64,000 nucleotides of DNA from Streptomyces capitiformicae (GTDB lineage Bacteria; Actinomycetota; Actinomycetes; Streptomycetales; Streptomycetaceae): NCBI RefSeq assembly GCF_002214185.1, contig NZ_CP022161.1, positions 2,355,767 through 2,419,766 of the forward strand, read 5' to 3'. The notes under the pieces were generated by a model. That model was not told where the DNA came from, did no database searches, and was given only the letters and a program-made list of their open reading frames with translations. Positions 47,413 to 56,303 of the stretch are shown in pieces. Numbering within the stretch: position 1 is the first letter of the stretch; the number at the start of each line of letters is the position of its first letter. The translations under genes and the position numbers were made by a program.

Positions 47413-48930
47413 ATGACAGCACTCGACCTCAGCAGCCCCGTGGCCGTCGTCGGCACCGGCACCATGGGCCAGGGCATCGCCCAGGTCGCGCTGGTCGCGG
47501 GCCATTCCGTACGGCTGTACGACGCCGTCCCCGGCCGCGCCCGGGAGGCGGCCGAGGCGATCGGCGCCCGGCTCGACCGGCTCGTCGCGAAGGACCGTAT
47601 GACCGCCGCCGACCGGGACGCCGCGCGTGTCCGGCTGCACGCCGCGGAGAGCCTCGCCGACCTCACGGACTGCGCCCTCGTCGTCGAGGCGATCCTGGAA
47701 CGGCTGGACGTCAAGCAGGAGCTGTTCCGCGCGCTGGAGGACGTCGTCGGCGAGGACTGCCTGCTCGCCACCAACACCTCCTCCCTTTCCGTCACGGCGA
47801 TCGGCGGGGCCCTGCGCAATCCCGGGCGTTTCGTGGGCCTGCACTTCTTCAATCCCGCGCCGCTGCTGCCGCTCGTCGAGGTCGTCTCCGGGTTCGCCAC
47901 CGACGTCACGTCGGCCACGCGCGCGTACGAGACGGCCCGCGCCTGGGGCAAGACGCCGGTCGCGTGCGCCGACACCCCCGGCTTCATCGTCAACCGCATC
48001 GCACGGCCGTTCTACGCCGAGGCCTTCGCGGTGTACGAGGCGCAGGCCGCCGAGCCGGCCACGATCGACGCGATCCTGCGCGAGTGCGGCGGCTTCAAGA
48101 TGGGCGCGTTCGAACTGACCGACCTCATCGGGCAGGACGTCAACGAGTCCGTCACGCACTCCGTGTGGCAGGCCTTCTTCCAGGACGTGCGCTTCACGCC
48201 CTCGCTGGCCCAGCGGCGGCTCGTCGAGTCCGGCCGGCTCGGCCGCAAGACCGGGCAGGGCTGGTACGACTACGCGGACGACGCCGAGCCCGCCGAGCCG
48301 CACACCGCGGAGCCGGTCCAGGCGCCCGCGTACGTCGTCGCCGAGGGCGACCTCGGCCCCGCCTCCGAACTGCTCGCGCTGATCCGCGAGGCGGGCATCG
48401 GCGTCCGCGAGGACGACGAGGACCACGGCACCCGCCTGGTCCTGCCGAGCGGTGGCCAACTGGCCCTGGCGGACGGCCAGACCTCCGTGGAGTTCCGCGA
48501 CGTCGTCTACTTCGACCTGGCGCTGGACTACCGCCGGGCCACCCGTATCGCCCTGTCCGCCTCCCAGGACACCTCCCCGCAGACGCTCGCCGAGGCCACC
48601 GGGCTCTTCCAGGCGCTCGGCAAGGACGTCAGCGTCATCGGGGACGCCCCCGGCATGATCGTCGCCCGTACGGTGGCCCGGATCGTCGACCTCGCGCACG
48701 ACGCCGTGGCGAAGGGCGTGGCCACCGAGGAGGACATCGACACGGCGATGCGGCTCGGCGTCAACTACCCGCTCGGGCCCTTCGAATGGAGCCGCAGGCT
48801 GGGCCGCAACTGGGCGTACGCCCTCCTGGACGACCTGCATCTGCGCGACCCCTCCGGGCGCTACGCTCCGTCCCTCGCGCTGTACCGCCACGCCTACGCC
48901 TCCGACAAGCGGGAGGGCACCTCCTCATGA
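47413..48930 (+). CDS. paaH: 3-hydroxyacyl-CoA dehydrogenase (PaaH type)
   Basis: A 505-aa NAD-dependent enzyme that oxidises 3-hydroxyacyl-CoA to 3-oxoacyl-CoA, in the phenylacetate or fatty acid pathways. The Rossmann motif is VVGTGTMGQGIAQ near residue 13; the catalytic region TNTSSLSV, GLHFFNPAPLLPLVEV and DTPGFIVNRI match the HAD family. The second half (from about residue 300) repeats a C-terminal 3HCDH domain with GDAPGMIVARTVARIVDLAH. ATG 47413 is preceded by GGGAGG. It is coupled by ATGA at 48927 to the TetR gene. Confidence 0.92.
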   Translation: MTALDLSSPVAVVGTGTMGQGIAQVALVAGHSVRLYDAVPGRAREAAEAIGARLDRLVAKDRMTAADRDAARVRLHAAESLADLTDCALVVEAILERLDVKQELFRALEDVVGEDCLLATNTSSLSVTAIGGALRNPGRFVGLHFFNPAPLLPLVEVVSGFATDVTSATRAYETARAWGKTPVACADTPGFIVNRIARPFYAEAFAVYEAQAAEPATIDAILRECGGFKMGAFELTDLIGQDVNESVTHSVWQAFFQDVRFTPSLAQRRLVESGRLGRKTGQGWYDYADDAEPAEPHTAEPVQAPAYVVAEGDLGPASELLALIREAGIGVREDDEDHGTRLVLPSGGQLALADGQTSVEFRDVVYFDLALDYRRATRIALSASQDTSPQTLAEATGLFQALGKDVSVIGDAPGMIVARTVARIVDLAHDAVAKGVATEEDIDTAMRLGVNYPLGPFEWSRRLGRNWAYALLDDLHLRDPSGRYAPSLALYRHAYASDKREGTSS

Positions 48931-49517
48931 CCACAGCCAAGCGCGACACGTACACCCCGGAGACGTTGCTGTCCGTCGCCGTTCAGGTCTTCAACGAGCG
49001 TGGCTACGACGGCACTTCCATGGAGCATCTGTCCAAGGCGGCCGGTATCTCCAAGTCGTCGATATACCACCACGTCACGGGCAAGGAGGAGCTGCTGCGC
49101 CGGTCCGTGAGCCGGGCGCTGGACGGGCTCTTCGGGATCCTCGACGAGGAACCCGCGCACGCGGGACGTGCGGTGGAGCGGCTGGAGCACGTCGTCCGGC
49201 GCATGGTCGAGGTCCTCATCGCGGAACTGCCGTACGTGACACTGCTGTTGCGCGTGCGCGGCAACACCGACACCGAGCGCTGGGCCCTGGAACGACGGCG
49301 TGAATTCGACCACCAGGTCGCCGAGTTGCTGAAGGCCGCGGCCGCCGACGGGGACGTGCGCGGTGACGTGGAGGTGCGGCTCGCGACCCGGCTGGTCTTC
49401 GGGATGATCAACTCCATCGTGGAGTGGTACCGGCCCGACGGGCGGGGCATGGGCGAGCGCGAGGTTTCCGACGCGGTCGTACAGATGGTCTTCGGGGGGC
49501 TCCGCAAGGAGCACTGA
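48927..49517 (+). CDS. TetR-family regulator, PaaR-like
   Basis: A 196-aa TetR repressor. The N-terminal HTH (YDGTSMEHLSKAAGISKSSI followed by YHHVTGKEELL) is typical. The C-terminal helical domain would bind a CoA thioester such as phenylacetyl-CoA. The gene is coupled to paaH, and palindromes ACCGnnCGnnCGGT lie before paaH/paaN, bkdA and a small hypothetical gene. Calling it PaaR is inference from these neighbours and sites. Confidence 0.88.
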   Translation: MTTAKRDTYTPETLLSVAVQVFNERGYDGTSMEHLSKAAGISKSSIYHHVTGKEELLRRSVSRALDGLFGILDEEPAHAGRAVERLEHVVRRMVEVLIAELPYVTLLLRVRGNTDTERWALERRREFDHQVAELLKAAAADGDVRGDVEVRLATRLVFGMINSIVEWYRPDGRGMGEREVSDAVVQMVFGGLRKEH

Positions 49518-49567
49518 GGGCGGTCGCCGACCGCCGCCCCGGGGTGAGCACGCGCTCCTGTCCCGGC

Positions 49568-50068
49568 TCACCCCTCCGGCTCTGCGTCCTCCTCCTCGAA
49601 CACCAGTAGCGTGCGGGTGCTGAGTACCTCGGGGATGGCCTGGAGCTTGGTGAGTACCACCTCGCGCAGGGCCCGGTTGTCCGAGGTGTGCACCAGGAGC
49701 AGTACGTCGAAGTCGCCGCCCACCAGGGCAATGTGGGCGGCGTCGGGCAGTTGGCGCAGTTGTTCGCGGACCGTGCGCCAGGAGTTCTGCACGATCTTGA
49801 GAGTGATGTAGGCCGAGGTGCCCTTTCCGGCGCGCTCGTGGTTCACGCGCGCCCCGAAGCCGCGGATCACGCCGTCCTCGATGAGGCGGTTGATGCGCGC
49901 GTAGGCGTTGGCGCGCGACACATGGACATGCTCGGCGACGGACCGTATCGAGGCGCGGCCGTCGGCCTGGAGCATGCGCAGGATGTCCTGATCTATGGCG
50001 TCCAGCGGTCGAGGGGGCGGCAGGGCCGGGCCATGCTCCGGTGGCTCGGCCATTTGTTCAGGTGCCAT
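49568..50068 (-). CDS. bkdR: Lrp/AsnC-family regulator of the bkd genes
   Basis: A 166-aa leucine-responsive-type regulator. The HTH (DQDILRMLQADGRASIRSVA, then VHVSRANAYARINRLIEDGV) is followed by a ligand-binding RAM domain (AYITLKIVQNSWRTVREQLR to IALVGGDFDVLLLVH). It is divergent from bkdABC, and streptomycete BkdR homologues control this operon in response to branched-chain amino acids. ATG 50068 lies 11 bp after GGGAGG, which favours it over ATG 50089. The acidic C-terminus ends EEEDAEPEG. Confidence 0.9.
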   Translation of the reverse strand: MAPEQMAEPPEHGPALPPPRPLDAIDQDILRMLQADGRASIRSVAEHVHVSRANAYARINRLIEDGVIRGFGARVNHERAGKGTSAYITLKIVQNSWRTVREQLRQLPDAAHIALVGGDFDVLLLVHTSDNRALREVVLTKLQAIPEVLSTRTLLVFEEEDAEPEG

Positions 50069-50107
50069 GCGCCCCCGCCTCCCTACCATGGACGTACTGC
50101 GTTCATT

Positions 50108-50141
50108 TCAGGCTGTGCAGAACCGTTTGTCCACAGCCTGA
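50108..50141. promoter_or_regulatory. inverted repeat with DnaA box, bkdR/bkdA spacer
   Basis: TCAGGCTGTG (50108-50117) pairs with CACAGCCTGA (50132-50141), a perfect 10-bp inverted repeat. A perfect DnaA box TTGTCCACA lies at 50127-50135 and overlaps the right arm. The repeat is in the divergent promoter region and is a candidate BkdR site. Confidence 0.5.
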
Positions 50142-50169
50142 GGGTGCCTGTAGCCAAAATGCGTCAACG

Positions 50170-50183
50170 ACCGAACAATCGGT
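50170..50183. promoter_or_regulatory. PaaR-type operator, site 3 (bkdA)
   Basis: ACCGAACAATCGGT has one mismatch from ACCGnnCGnnCGGT and keeps symmetric ends. It lies 60 bp before the bkdA start, so the branched-chain dehydrogenase operon may share the paa repressor. Confidence 0.5.
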
Positions 50184-50242
50184 AGGTGAGACGCGTCACA
50201 GCCGTGCCGCGTCCCAGAGTCACCCCCACGAGGAGGTGCCGT

Positions 50243-51379
50243 ATGACGGTCATGGAGCAGCGGGGCGCGTACCGCCCGACACCGCCGCCCGCCTGGCAGC
50301 CCCGCATGGATCCCGCGCCGCTGTTGCCCGACGCACGGCCGTACCGCGTGCTCGGCACCGACGCGGCCGCCGAAGCGGACCCCGCGCTGCTGCGCCGCCT
50401 GTACGCGGAGCTGGTGCGCGGCCGCCGCTACAACGCGCAGGCCACCGCGCTGACGAAGCAGGGCAGACTCGCCGTCTACCCCTCCAGCACCGGCCAGGAG
50501 GCCTGCGAGGTCGCCGCCGCGCTCGTCCTCGAAGAGCGCGACTGGCTCTTCCCGAGCTACCGCGACACGCTCGCCGCCGTCGCCCGCGGCCTCGACCCCG
50601 TCCAGGCGCTCACCCTGCTGCGCGGCGACTGGCACACCGGCTACGACCCGCACGAGCACCGGGTGGCACCCCTGTGCACCCCGCTCGCGACGCAACTCCC
50701 GCACGCCGTGGGCCTCGCGCACGCCGCCCGGCTCAAGGGCGACGACGTGGTCGCGCTCGCCCTGGTCGGCGACGGCGGCACCAGCGAGGGCGACTTCCAC
50801 GAGGCCCTCAACTTCGCCGCCGTCTGGCAGGCCCCGGTCGTCTTCCTCGTCCAGAACAACGGCTTCGCGATCTCCGTGCCGCTGGAGAAGCAGACCGCCG
50901 CCCCCTCCCTCGCCCACAAGGCCGTCGGCTACGGAATGCCGGGCCGCCTGGTCGACGGCAACGACGCGGTCGCCGTGCACCAGGTGCTCGGCGAAGCCGT
51001 GGCCCACGCGCGCGCGGGTGGCGGCCCCACGCTGATCGAGGCGGTCACGTACCGCATCGACGCCCACACCAACGCCGACGACGCGACGCGCTACCGCGGC
51101 GCCGACGAGGTCGAGACCTGGCGTGCGCACGACCCGATCGCGCTCCTGGAGCACGAGTTGACCGAGCGCGGACTCCTCGACGAGTCCGGCATCCAGGCCG
51201 CACGGGACGCCGCGGAGACCATGGCGGCCGACCTGCGCGAGCGCATGAACCAGGACCCGTCGCTCGACCCGATGGACCTGTTCGCCCATGTGTACGCCGA
51301 GCCCACTCCCCAACTGCGGGAGCAGGAGGCCCTGTTGCGGGCCGAGCTGGCGGCAGAGCAAGAAGGGGCGCACCGATGA
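50243..51379 (+). CDS. bkdA: branched-chain 2-oxoacid dehydrogenase E1 alpha
   Basis: The 378-aa alpha chain of the thiamine diphosphate-dependent E1, which decarboxylates 2-oxo acids from Val, Leu and Ile and supplies branched starters for fatty acids. The ThDP motif runs VGDGGTSEGDFHEALNFAAV, then NNGFAISV. AGGAGG at 50231-50236 fixes the start at ATG 50243. It overlaps bkdB by 4 bp. A pyruvate or other 2-oxoacid specificity cannot be excluded, but the AsnC neighbour and order match bkd loci. Confidence 0.92.
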   Translation: MTVMEQRGAYRPTPPPAWQPRMDPAPLLPDARPYRVLGTDAAAEADPALLRRLYAELVRGRRYNAQATALTKQGRLAVYPSSTGQEACEVAAALVLEERDWLFPSYRDTLAAVARGLDPVQALTLLRGDWHTGYDPHEHRVAPLCTPLATQLPHAVGLAHAARLKGDDVVALALVGDGGTSEGDFHEALNFAAVWQAPVVFLVQNNGFAISVPLEKQTAAPSLAHKAVGYGMPGRLVDGNDAVAVHQVLGEAVAHARAGGGPTLIEAVTYRIDAHTNADDATRYRGADEVETWRAHDPIALLEHELTERGLLDESGIQAARDAAETMAADLRERMNQDPSLDPMDLFAHVYAEPTPQLREQEALLRAELAAEQEGAHR

Positions 51380-52380
51380 CCACCGTCGCACTCAAGCCCG
51401 CCACCATGGCGCAGGCGCTCACCCGCGCACTGCGCGACGCCATGGCCGCCGACCCCACCGTCCATGTCATGGGCGAGGACGTCGGCACCCTCGGCGGGGT
51501 CTTCCGGGTCACCGACGGGCTCGCCAAGGAGTTCGGCGAGGACCGGGTCACCGACACCCCGCTCGCCGAGGCGGGCATCCTCGGCACGGCCGTCGGCATG
51601 GCGATGTACGGGCTCAGGCCGGTCGTGGAGATGCAGTTCGACGCGTTCGCCTACCCGGCGTTCGAGCAGCTCATCAGCCATGTCGCCCGTATGCGCAACC
51701 GCACGCGCGGGACTATGCCGCTGCCGATCACCGTCCGCGTCCCGTACGGCGGCGGCATCGGCGGTGTCGAGCACCACAGCGACTCCTCCGAGGCGTACTA
51801 CATGGCGACTCCGGGGCTCCATGTCGTCACGCCCGCCACCGTCGCCGACGCCTACGGGCTGCTGCGCGCCGCCATCGCCTCCGACGACCCGGTCGTCTTC
51901 CTGGAGCCCAAGCGCCTGTACTGGTCCAAGGACTCCTGGAACCCCGAGGAACCGCAGACGGTCGAGCCGATCGGCCGCGCCGTCGTGCGCCGCACCGGCC
52001 GCAGCGCCACGCTCATCACCTACGGCCCCTCCGTGCCCGTCTGCCTGGAGGCCGCCGAGGCGGCCACGGCCGAGGGCTGGGACCTCGAAGTCGTCGACCT
52101 GCGCTCCCTGGTGCCCTTCGACGACGAGACGGTCGCCGCGTCGGTACGGCGCACCGGGCGCGCCGTCGTCGTCCACGAGTCCGGCGGGTACGGCGGACCG
52201 GGCGGCGAGATCGCGGCCCGTGTCACCGAGCGTTGCTTCCACCACCTGGAGGCGCCTGTGCTGCGCGTCGCCGGGTTCGACATCCCGTATCCGCCGCCGA
52301 TGCTGGAGCGGCACCATCTGCCCGGCGTCGACCGGATCCTGGACGCCGTGGGGCGTCTGCAGTGGGAGGCGGAGAGCTGA
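51376..52380 (+). CDS. bkdB: branched-chain 2-oxoacid dehydrogenase E1 beta
   Basis: The 334-aa beta chain of E1. It has the ThDP-binding glutamate region MGEDVGTLGGVFRVTDGL, then DTPLAEAGILGTAVGMAMYG and VEMQFDAFAYPAFEQLISHV. The second half is the transketolase C-domain (SATLITYGPSVPVCLEAAEA). The ATG at 51376 overlaps bkdA, and the stop overlaps bkdC (TGATG at 52378), giving a tightly coupled three-gene operon. Confidence 0.93.
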   Translation: MTTVALKPATMAQALTRALRDAMAADPTVHVMGEDVGTLGGVFRVTDGLAKEFGEDRVTDTPLAEAGILGTAVGMAMYGLRPVVEMQFDAFAYPAFEQLISHVARMRNRTRGTMPLPITVRVPYGGGIGGVEHHSDSSEAYYMATPGLHVVTPATVADAYGLLRAAIASDDPVVFLEPKRLYWSKDSWNPEEPQTVEPIGRAVVRRTGRSATLITYGPSVPVCLEAAEAATAEGWDLEVVDLRSLVPFDDETVAASVRRTGRAVVVHESGGYGGPGGEIAARVTERCFHHLEAPVLRVAGFDIPYPPPMLERHHLPGVDRILDAVGRLQWEAES

Positions 52381-53795
52381 TGGCCCAGGTGCTGGAGTTC
52401 AAGCTGCCCGACCTCGGCGAAGGGCTCACCGAGGCGATGATCGTCCAATGGCTGGTACAGGTCGGTGACGTGGTCGCCGTCGACCAGCCCGTCGTCGAGG
52501 TCGAGACGGCCAAGGCGATGGTCGAGGTCCCCTGCCCGTACGGCGGCGTCGTCACCGCCCGCTTCGGCGAGGAGGGCACGGAACTGCCTGTCGGCGCGCC
52601 CCTGTTGACGGTGGCCGTGGGCGCCCCGGCCTCCGGCGGCGACACCGAGGGGTCCGGCAACGTCCTGGTCGGCTACGGCACGGGGGCGCCTCCGGCGCGG
52701 CGGCGGAGGGTGAGGTCGGGGGACCCCGCACGGTCCGCCGCCGCGCCGGCCGGGGACAACGGCCCTGCGGAGCCGGTCGGGCTCACCGGGGCCGCCCCGG
52801 CTGCCGTGCCCGGGGCCGAGCGGAGCGCTGTGACCGCGCTCCAGACCCAGGCCGGTGCCACGGCCGCCCCGGTGCGCCCGGACGGCCCCGCGCGCCCGGA
52901 CGGCCCCGCGCGCCCGGAGGGCCCGGTGCCGGTCATTTCCCCGCTCGTGCGCCGACTCGCCCGCGAGAACGGCCTCGACCTGCGGCAGCTGCACGGTTCC
53001 GGCCCCGACGGTCTGATCCTGCGGGCGGATGTGGAGTACGCGCTGCGGGCCGCCACGGCCGAGGCCCAGGTACCGCAGGCCCCGGCCACGCGGATTTCCG
53101 ACGTCCCCGGCACCCGTACGCCCCTCCGCGGCATCCGAGGCGCCGTCGCCGACAAGCTCTCCCGGAGTCGGCGCGAGATCCCCGACGCGACCTGCTGGGT
53201 GGACGCCGACGCGACCGAGCTGATGAACGCCCGTAGGGCGATGAACGCGACCGGCGGCCCGAAGATCTCCCTCCTCGCGCTGCTCGCCCGGATCTGCACG
53301 GCCGCGCTGGCCCGGTTCCCGGAGCTCAACTCGACGGTCGACATGGAGGCCCGAGAGGTCGTACGGCTCGACCGGGTGCACCTCGGTTTTGCCGCGCAGA
53401 CGGAACGAGGCCTGGTCGTGCCCGTCGTACGGGACGCGCACACGCGGAACGCGGAGTCGCTCAGTGCCGAGTTCGCGCGGCTGACCGAGGCCGCGCGGAC
53501 CGGGACCCTGACGCCCGCCCAGCTCACCGGCGGGACCTTCACGTTGAACAACTACGGCGTCTTCGGCGTCGACGGCTCCACGCCGATCATCAACCACCCC
53601 GAGGCGGCCATGCTCGGCGTCGGCCGCATCGTCCCCAAGCCGTGGGTCCACGAGGGCGAACTGGCGGTACGGCAGGTCGTCCAGCTGTCGCTCACCTTCG
53701 ACCACCGGGTGTGCGACGGCGGCACCGCGGGCGGCTTCCTGCGGTATGTGGCGGACTGCGTCGAACAGCCGGCGGTGCTGCTGCGCACGCTCTGA
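52380..53795 (+). CDS. bkdC: branched-chain 2-oxoacid dehydrogenase E2
   Basis: Dihydrolipoyl acyltransferase core of the complex, 471 aa. The lipoyl domain carries the modified lysine in EVETAKAMVEV (Lys45). A long Ala/Pro/Gly linker with PDGPARPDGPARPEGP repeats leads to a peripheral-subunit domain (SPLVRRLARENGLDLRQLHG) and a catalytic domain ending FDHRVCDGGTAGGFL. The usual HHxxDG reads DHRVCDG, still with the catalytic His. No E3 gene follows in the operon. Confidence 0.93.
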   Translation: MAQVLEFKLPDLGEGLTEAMIVQWLVQVGDVVAVDQPVVEVETAKAMVEVPCPYGGVVTARFGEEGTELPVGAPLLTVAVGAPASGGDTEGSGNVLVGYGTGAPPARRRRVRSGDPARSAAAPAGDNGPAEPVGLTGAAPAAVPGAERSAVTALQTQAGATAAPVRPDGPARPDGPARPEGPVPVISPLVRRLARENGLDLRQLHGSGPDGLILRADVEYALRAATAEAQVPQAPATRISDVPGTRTPLRGIRGAVADKLSRSRREIPDATCWVDADATELMNARRAMNATGGPKISLLALLARICTAALARFPELNSTVDMEAREVVRLDRVHLGFAAQTERGLVVPVVRDAHTRNAESLSAEFARLTEAARTGTLTPAQLTGGTFTLNNYGVFGVDGSTPIINHPEAAMLGVGRIVPKPWVHEGELAVRQVVQLSLTFDHRVCDGGTAGGFLRYVADCVEQPAVLLRTL

Positions 53796-53910
53796 TCACC
53801 GGCTTTGCCGACCCGGCCCGGATGGCGCACTGTCCATCGGTGCTGACCGGCCGTGCCCCCGCGGCCTCCCCCGCGTTCCGTGTGATCGAGGGGGCACGCA
53901 TACTCGTGGG

Positions 53911-54846
53911 GTGACCGCGTACGAAGCCCCGGGCGGCCCCGGTACCGAGGCGTTCGACGCCATCGTGCTCGCCGGCGGCGCCGCCCGGCGGCTCGGCGGC
54001 GCGGACAAGCCCGGTGTGCGCGTGGGCGGACGGGCCCTGCTCGACCGCGTGCTGACCGCCTGCGCCGGAGCCGGGACGACCGTCGTCGTCGCCTCCCCCC
54101 GCCCCACCGCACGCCCCGTGCTGTGGGCCCGCGAGGAGCCACCCGGCGGCGGACCCCTCGCCGCGCTGGACGCCGGGCTCCGGCACACCACCGCGCCGTA
54201 CGTCGTCGTTCTCTCCGCCGACCTGCCCTTCCTGGACGAGGAGACGGTACGGCGGCTGCTCGACGCCCTCCGCGCCGCCGACGCCGACGGCGTCCTGGTC
54301 ACCGACTCCGACGGCCGGGACCAGCCCCTCGTGGCCGCGTACCGGGCCGAGGCCCCGCGCCGGGAGCTGGCGCGGCTCGCCACCGAGCACGACGGCCTGA
54401 CCGGGCTCCCCCTGCGGCGGCTGACCGCCGCTCTCCGCCTCACTCGCATCACCGACCCGGTCGCGTCCTTCGACTGCGACACCTGGGACGACATCGCCGC
54501 CGCCCGCGCACGGATCAGGGAGCATGGCCACGTGTTGGATGAATGGATTACCGCAGCCAAGGACGAGCTGGGGATCGACCTCGACGTCGACACCGCCGAA
54601 CTGCTCGACCTCGCCCGTGACGCCGCCCACAGCGTGGCCAGGCCCGCGGCCCCGCTGACCACCTTCCTCGTCGGTTACGCGGCCGCCAAGGCCGGGGGAG
54701 GCTCCGAGGCGGTCACCGAGGCCGCCCGCAAGGCCGCTGCCCTGGCGCTCCGCTGGGCCGACGAGGACAGGACCGACGCCGAGCCGGGCGCAACAAAGCC
54801 CGGTAGCGGCACGGACGCCCCCGGCACGGCCCCGGACGCCGGATGA
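53911..54846 (+). CDS. MobA-like nucleotidyltransferase fused to DUF6457
   Basis: A 311-aa protein. Residues 1 to about 195 are a MobA-type NTP transferase (IVLAGGAARRLGGADKPGV; SADLPFLDEETVRRLLDAL; SFDCDTWDDIAAA), which attaches GMP to the molybdenum cofactor. After a short linker comes a helical DUF6457 domain (LDEWITAAKDELGID to TFLVGYAAAKAGG), followed by a disordered tail. It is coupled to moeA by ATGA at 54843, which supports a molybdenum-cofactor role. GTG 53911 begins the frame. Confidence 0.85.
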   Translation: MTAYEAPGGPGTEAFDAIVLAGGAARRLGGADKPGVRVGGRALLDRVLTACAGAGTTVVVASPRPTARPVLWAREEPPGGGPLAALDAGLRHTTAPYVVVLSADLPFLDEETVRRLLDALRAADADGVLVTDSDGRDQPLVAAYRAEAPRRELARLATEHDGLTGLPLRRLTAALRLTRITDPVASFDCDTWDDIAAARARIREHGHVLDEWITAAKDELGIDLDVDTAELLDLARDAAHSVARPAAPLTTFLVGYAAAKAGGGSEAVTEAARKAAALALRWADEDRTDAEPGATKPGSGTDAPGTAPDAG

Positions 54847-56198
54847 CCGCGCAGGACGCCGAGGAACTCGACGTGGAGGAGGCGCTCGCCGTGGCCAACG
54901 ACAGAGTCGCCCGCGGGCCGGGCGAACCCCGCTCCGCCCGCGAGACCCCCGCCACGGGCCCGTCCGCCGCACACCCCGCCAAGGACGACGCGCACCAAAG
55001 GGCCACCCCCTGGCCCGAGGCCCGCGCCACCGCCGAGCGCGCCGCCCGCTCGGCCGGGCGCCGACCCTCCGTCTCCGTCACCGTCGACGACTCACTCGGT
55101 CTCGTTCTCGCCGCCCCCCTCACCGCCCTCACCGACCTCCCCTCCTTCGACACCTCCGCGATGGACGGCTGGGCGGTCGCCGGACCCGGCCCCTGGGACG
55201 TACGGGAGGACGGTGTGCTGGCAGGGCACGCCGAGCCCGAGCCGCTCACGGACGGCGAGGCGGTCCGTATCGCCACCGGCGCACGCATCCCGTCCGACAC
55301 GACCGCCGTTCTGCGTAGCGAGCACGGCCGCACGGACGACAAGGGACGACTCCACCCGACCCGGGACCTGGCCCACGGCCAGGACATCCGCCCCCGTGGC
55401 CAGGAGTGCCGTATCGGCGACCAACTGCTGCCGCTCGGCACGCAGATCACCCCGGCCACACTCGGACTCGCGGCGGCCGCCGGATACGACACGCTGACCG
55501 TCCTCCCCCGCCCCCGCGTCGAACTGCTCGTCCTGGGCGACGAACTGCTCACCGAAGGGCTCCCGCGCGAGGGCCTGATCCGGGACGCCCTCGGCCCGAT
55601 GCTGCCGTCCTGGCTACGGGCGCTCGGGGCCGAGGTCATCGCCGTACGACGGCTCGGGGACGACGCCGAAGCCCTGTACGAGGCCGTACGGAAATCCTCC
55701 GCCGACCTCATCGTCACCACGGGCGGGACGGCGGCCGGACCCGTCGACCATGTCCATCCCACCCTGCGCCGTGTCGGCGCGGAACTCCTCGTCAGCGGCG
55801 TCAAAGTGCGCCCCGGCCACCCCATGCTGCTGGCTCGCATGAAGGCGAACCAGCACCTGGTCGGCCTGCCGGGCAACCCGCTGGCGGCTGTCTCCGGGCT
55901 GTTCACGCTAGTGGAGCCCCTGCTGCGGACCCTCGCCGGACGAGCGGCCCCGGAGCCGTACGCGCTGCCCCTGAGCGAGGCCGTGCACGGGCACCCGTAC
56001 GACACGCGACTCATCCCCGTCGCCCTGCGTGAGGACGACGCCGTACCGCTGCACTACAACGGCCCCGCCATGCTCCGCGGTATCGCCACCGCAGATGCCC
56101 TCGCTGTCGTACCACCCGGCGGCGCCCGCCCCGGTCAGGAGTTGGAACTGCTCGATCTGCCCTGGGCGACAGCAGGGATCCAAGTGTGTTTCACGTGA
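54843..56198 (+). CDS. moeA: molybdopterin molybdotransferase MoeA
   Basis: Inserts molybdenum into adenylylated molybdopterin. The 451-aa product has the MoeA central fold with FDTSAMDGWAVAGPG and the loop VTTGGTAAGPVDHVHPTLRR, then LVGLPGNPLAAVSGLFTLVE. The first ~70 residues are a poorly conserved extension. It overlaps the preceding MobA gene by 4 bp. Its last codons and stop (VCFT*) are part of a parS site (56188-56201), so a centromere element and a C-terminus share sequence. Confidence 0.92.
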   Translation: MTAQDAEELDVEEALAVANDRVARGPGEPRSARETPATGPSAAHPAKDDAHQRATPWPEARATAERAARSAGRRPSVSVTVDDSLGLVLAAPLTALTDLPSFDTSAMDGWAVAGPGPWDVREDGVLAGHAEPEPLTDGEAVRIATGARIPSDTTAVLRSEHGRTDDKGRLHPTRDLAHGQDIRPRGQECRIGDQLLPLGTQITPATLGLAAAAGYDTLTVLPRPRVELLVLGDELLTEGLPREGLIRDALGPMLPSWLRALGAEVIAVRRLGDDAEALYEAVRKSSADLIVTTGGTAAGPVDHVHPTLRRVGAELLVSGVKVRPGHPMLLARMKANQHLVGLPGNPLAAVSGLFTLVEPLLRTLAGRAAPEPYALPLSEAVHGHPYDTRLIPVALREDDAVPLHYNGPAMLRGIATADALAVVPPGGARPGQELELLDLPWATAGIQVCFT

Positions 56199-56201
56199 AA
56201 C
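56188..56201. other. parS: parS centromere site 1 of cluster (perfect)
   Basis: GTTTCACGTGAAAC, overlapping the last codons and the TGA of moeA. Confidence 0.95.
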
Positions 56202-56235
56202 GTCCGCCTGACCAACTACCCATGCGACGGAGGGT

Positions 56236-56249
56236 GTTTCACGTGAAAC
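56236..56249. other. parS: parS centromere site 2 of cluster (perfect)
   Basis: GTTTCACGTGAAAC, in the moeA/channel-gene spacer, 35 bp after site 1. Confidence 0.95.
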
Positions 56250-56303
56250 ATTGGACGCGCTGGGGTGAAGTGCAGCAAGGGGATGTACGCGGAAACGGGG
56301 AGT

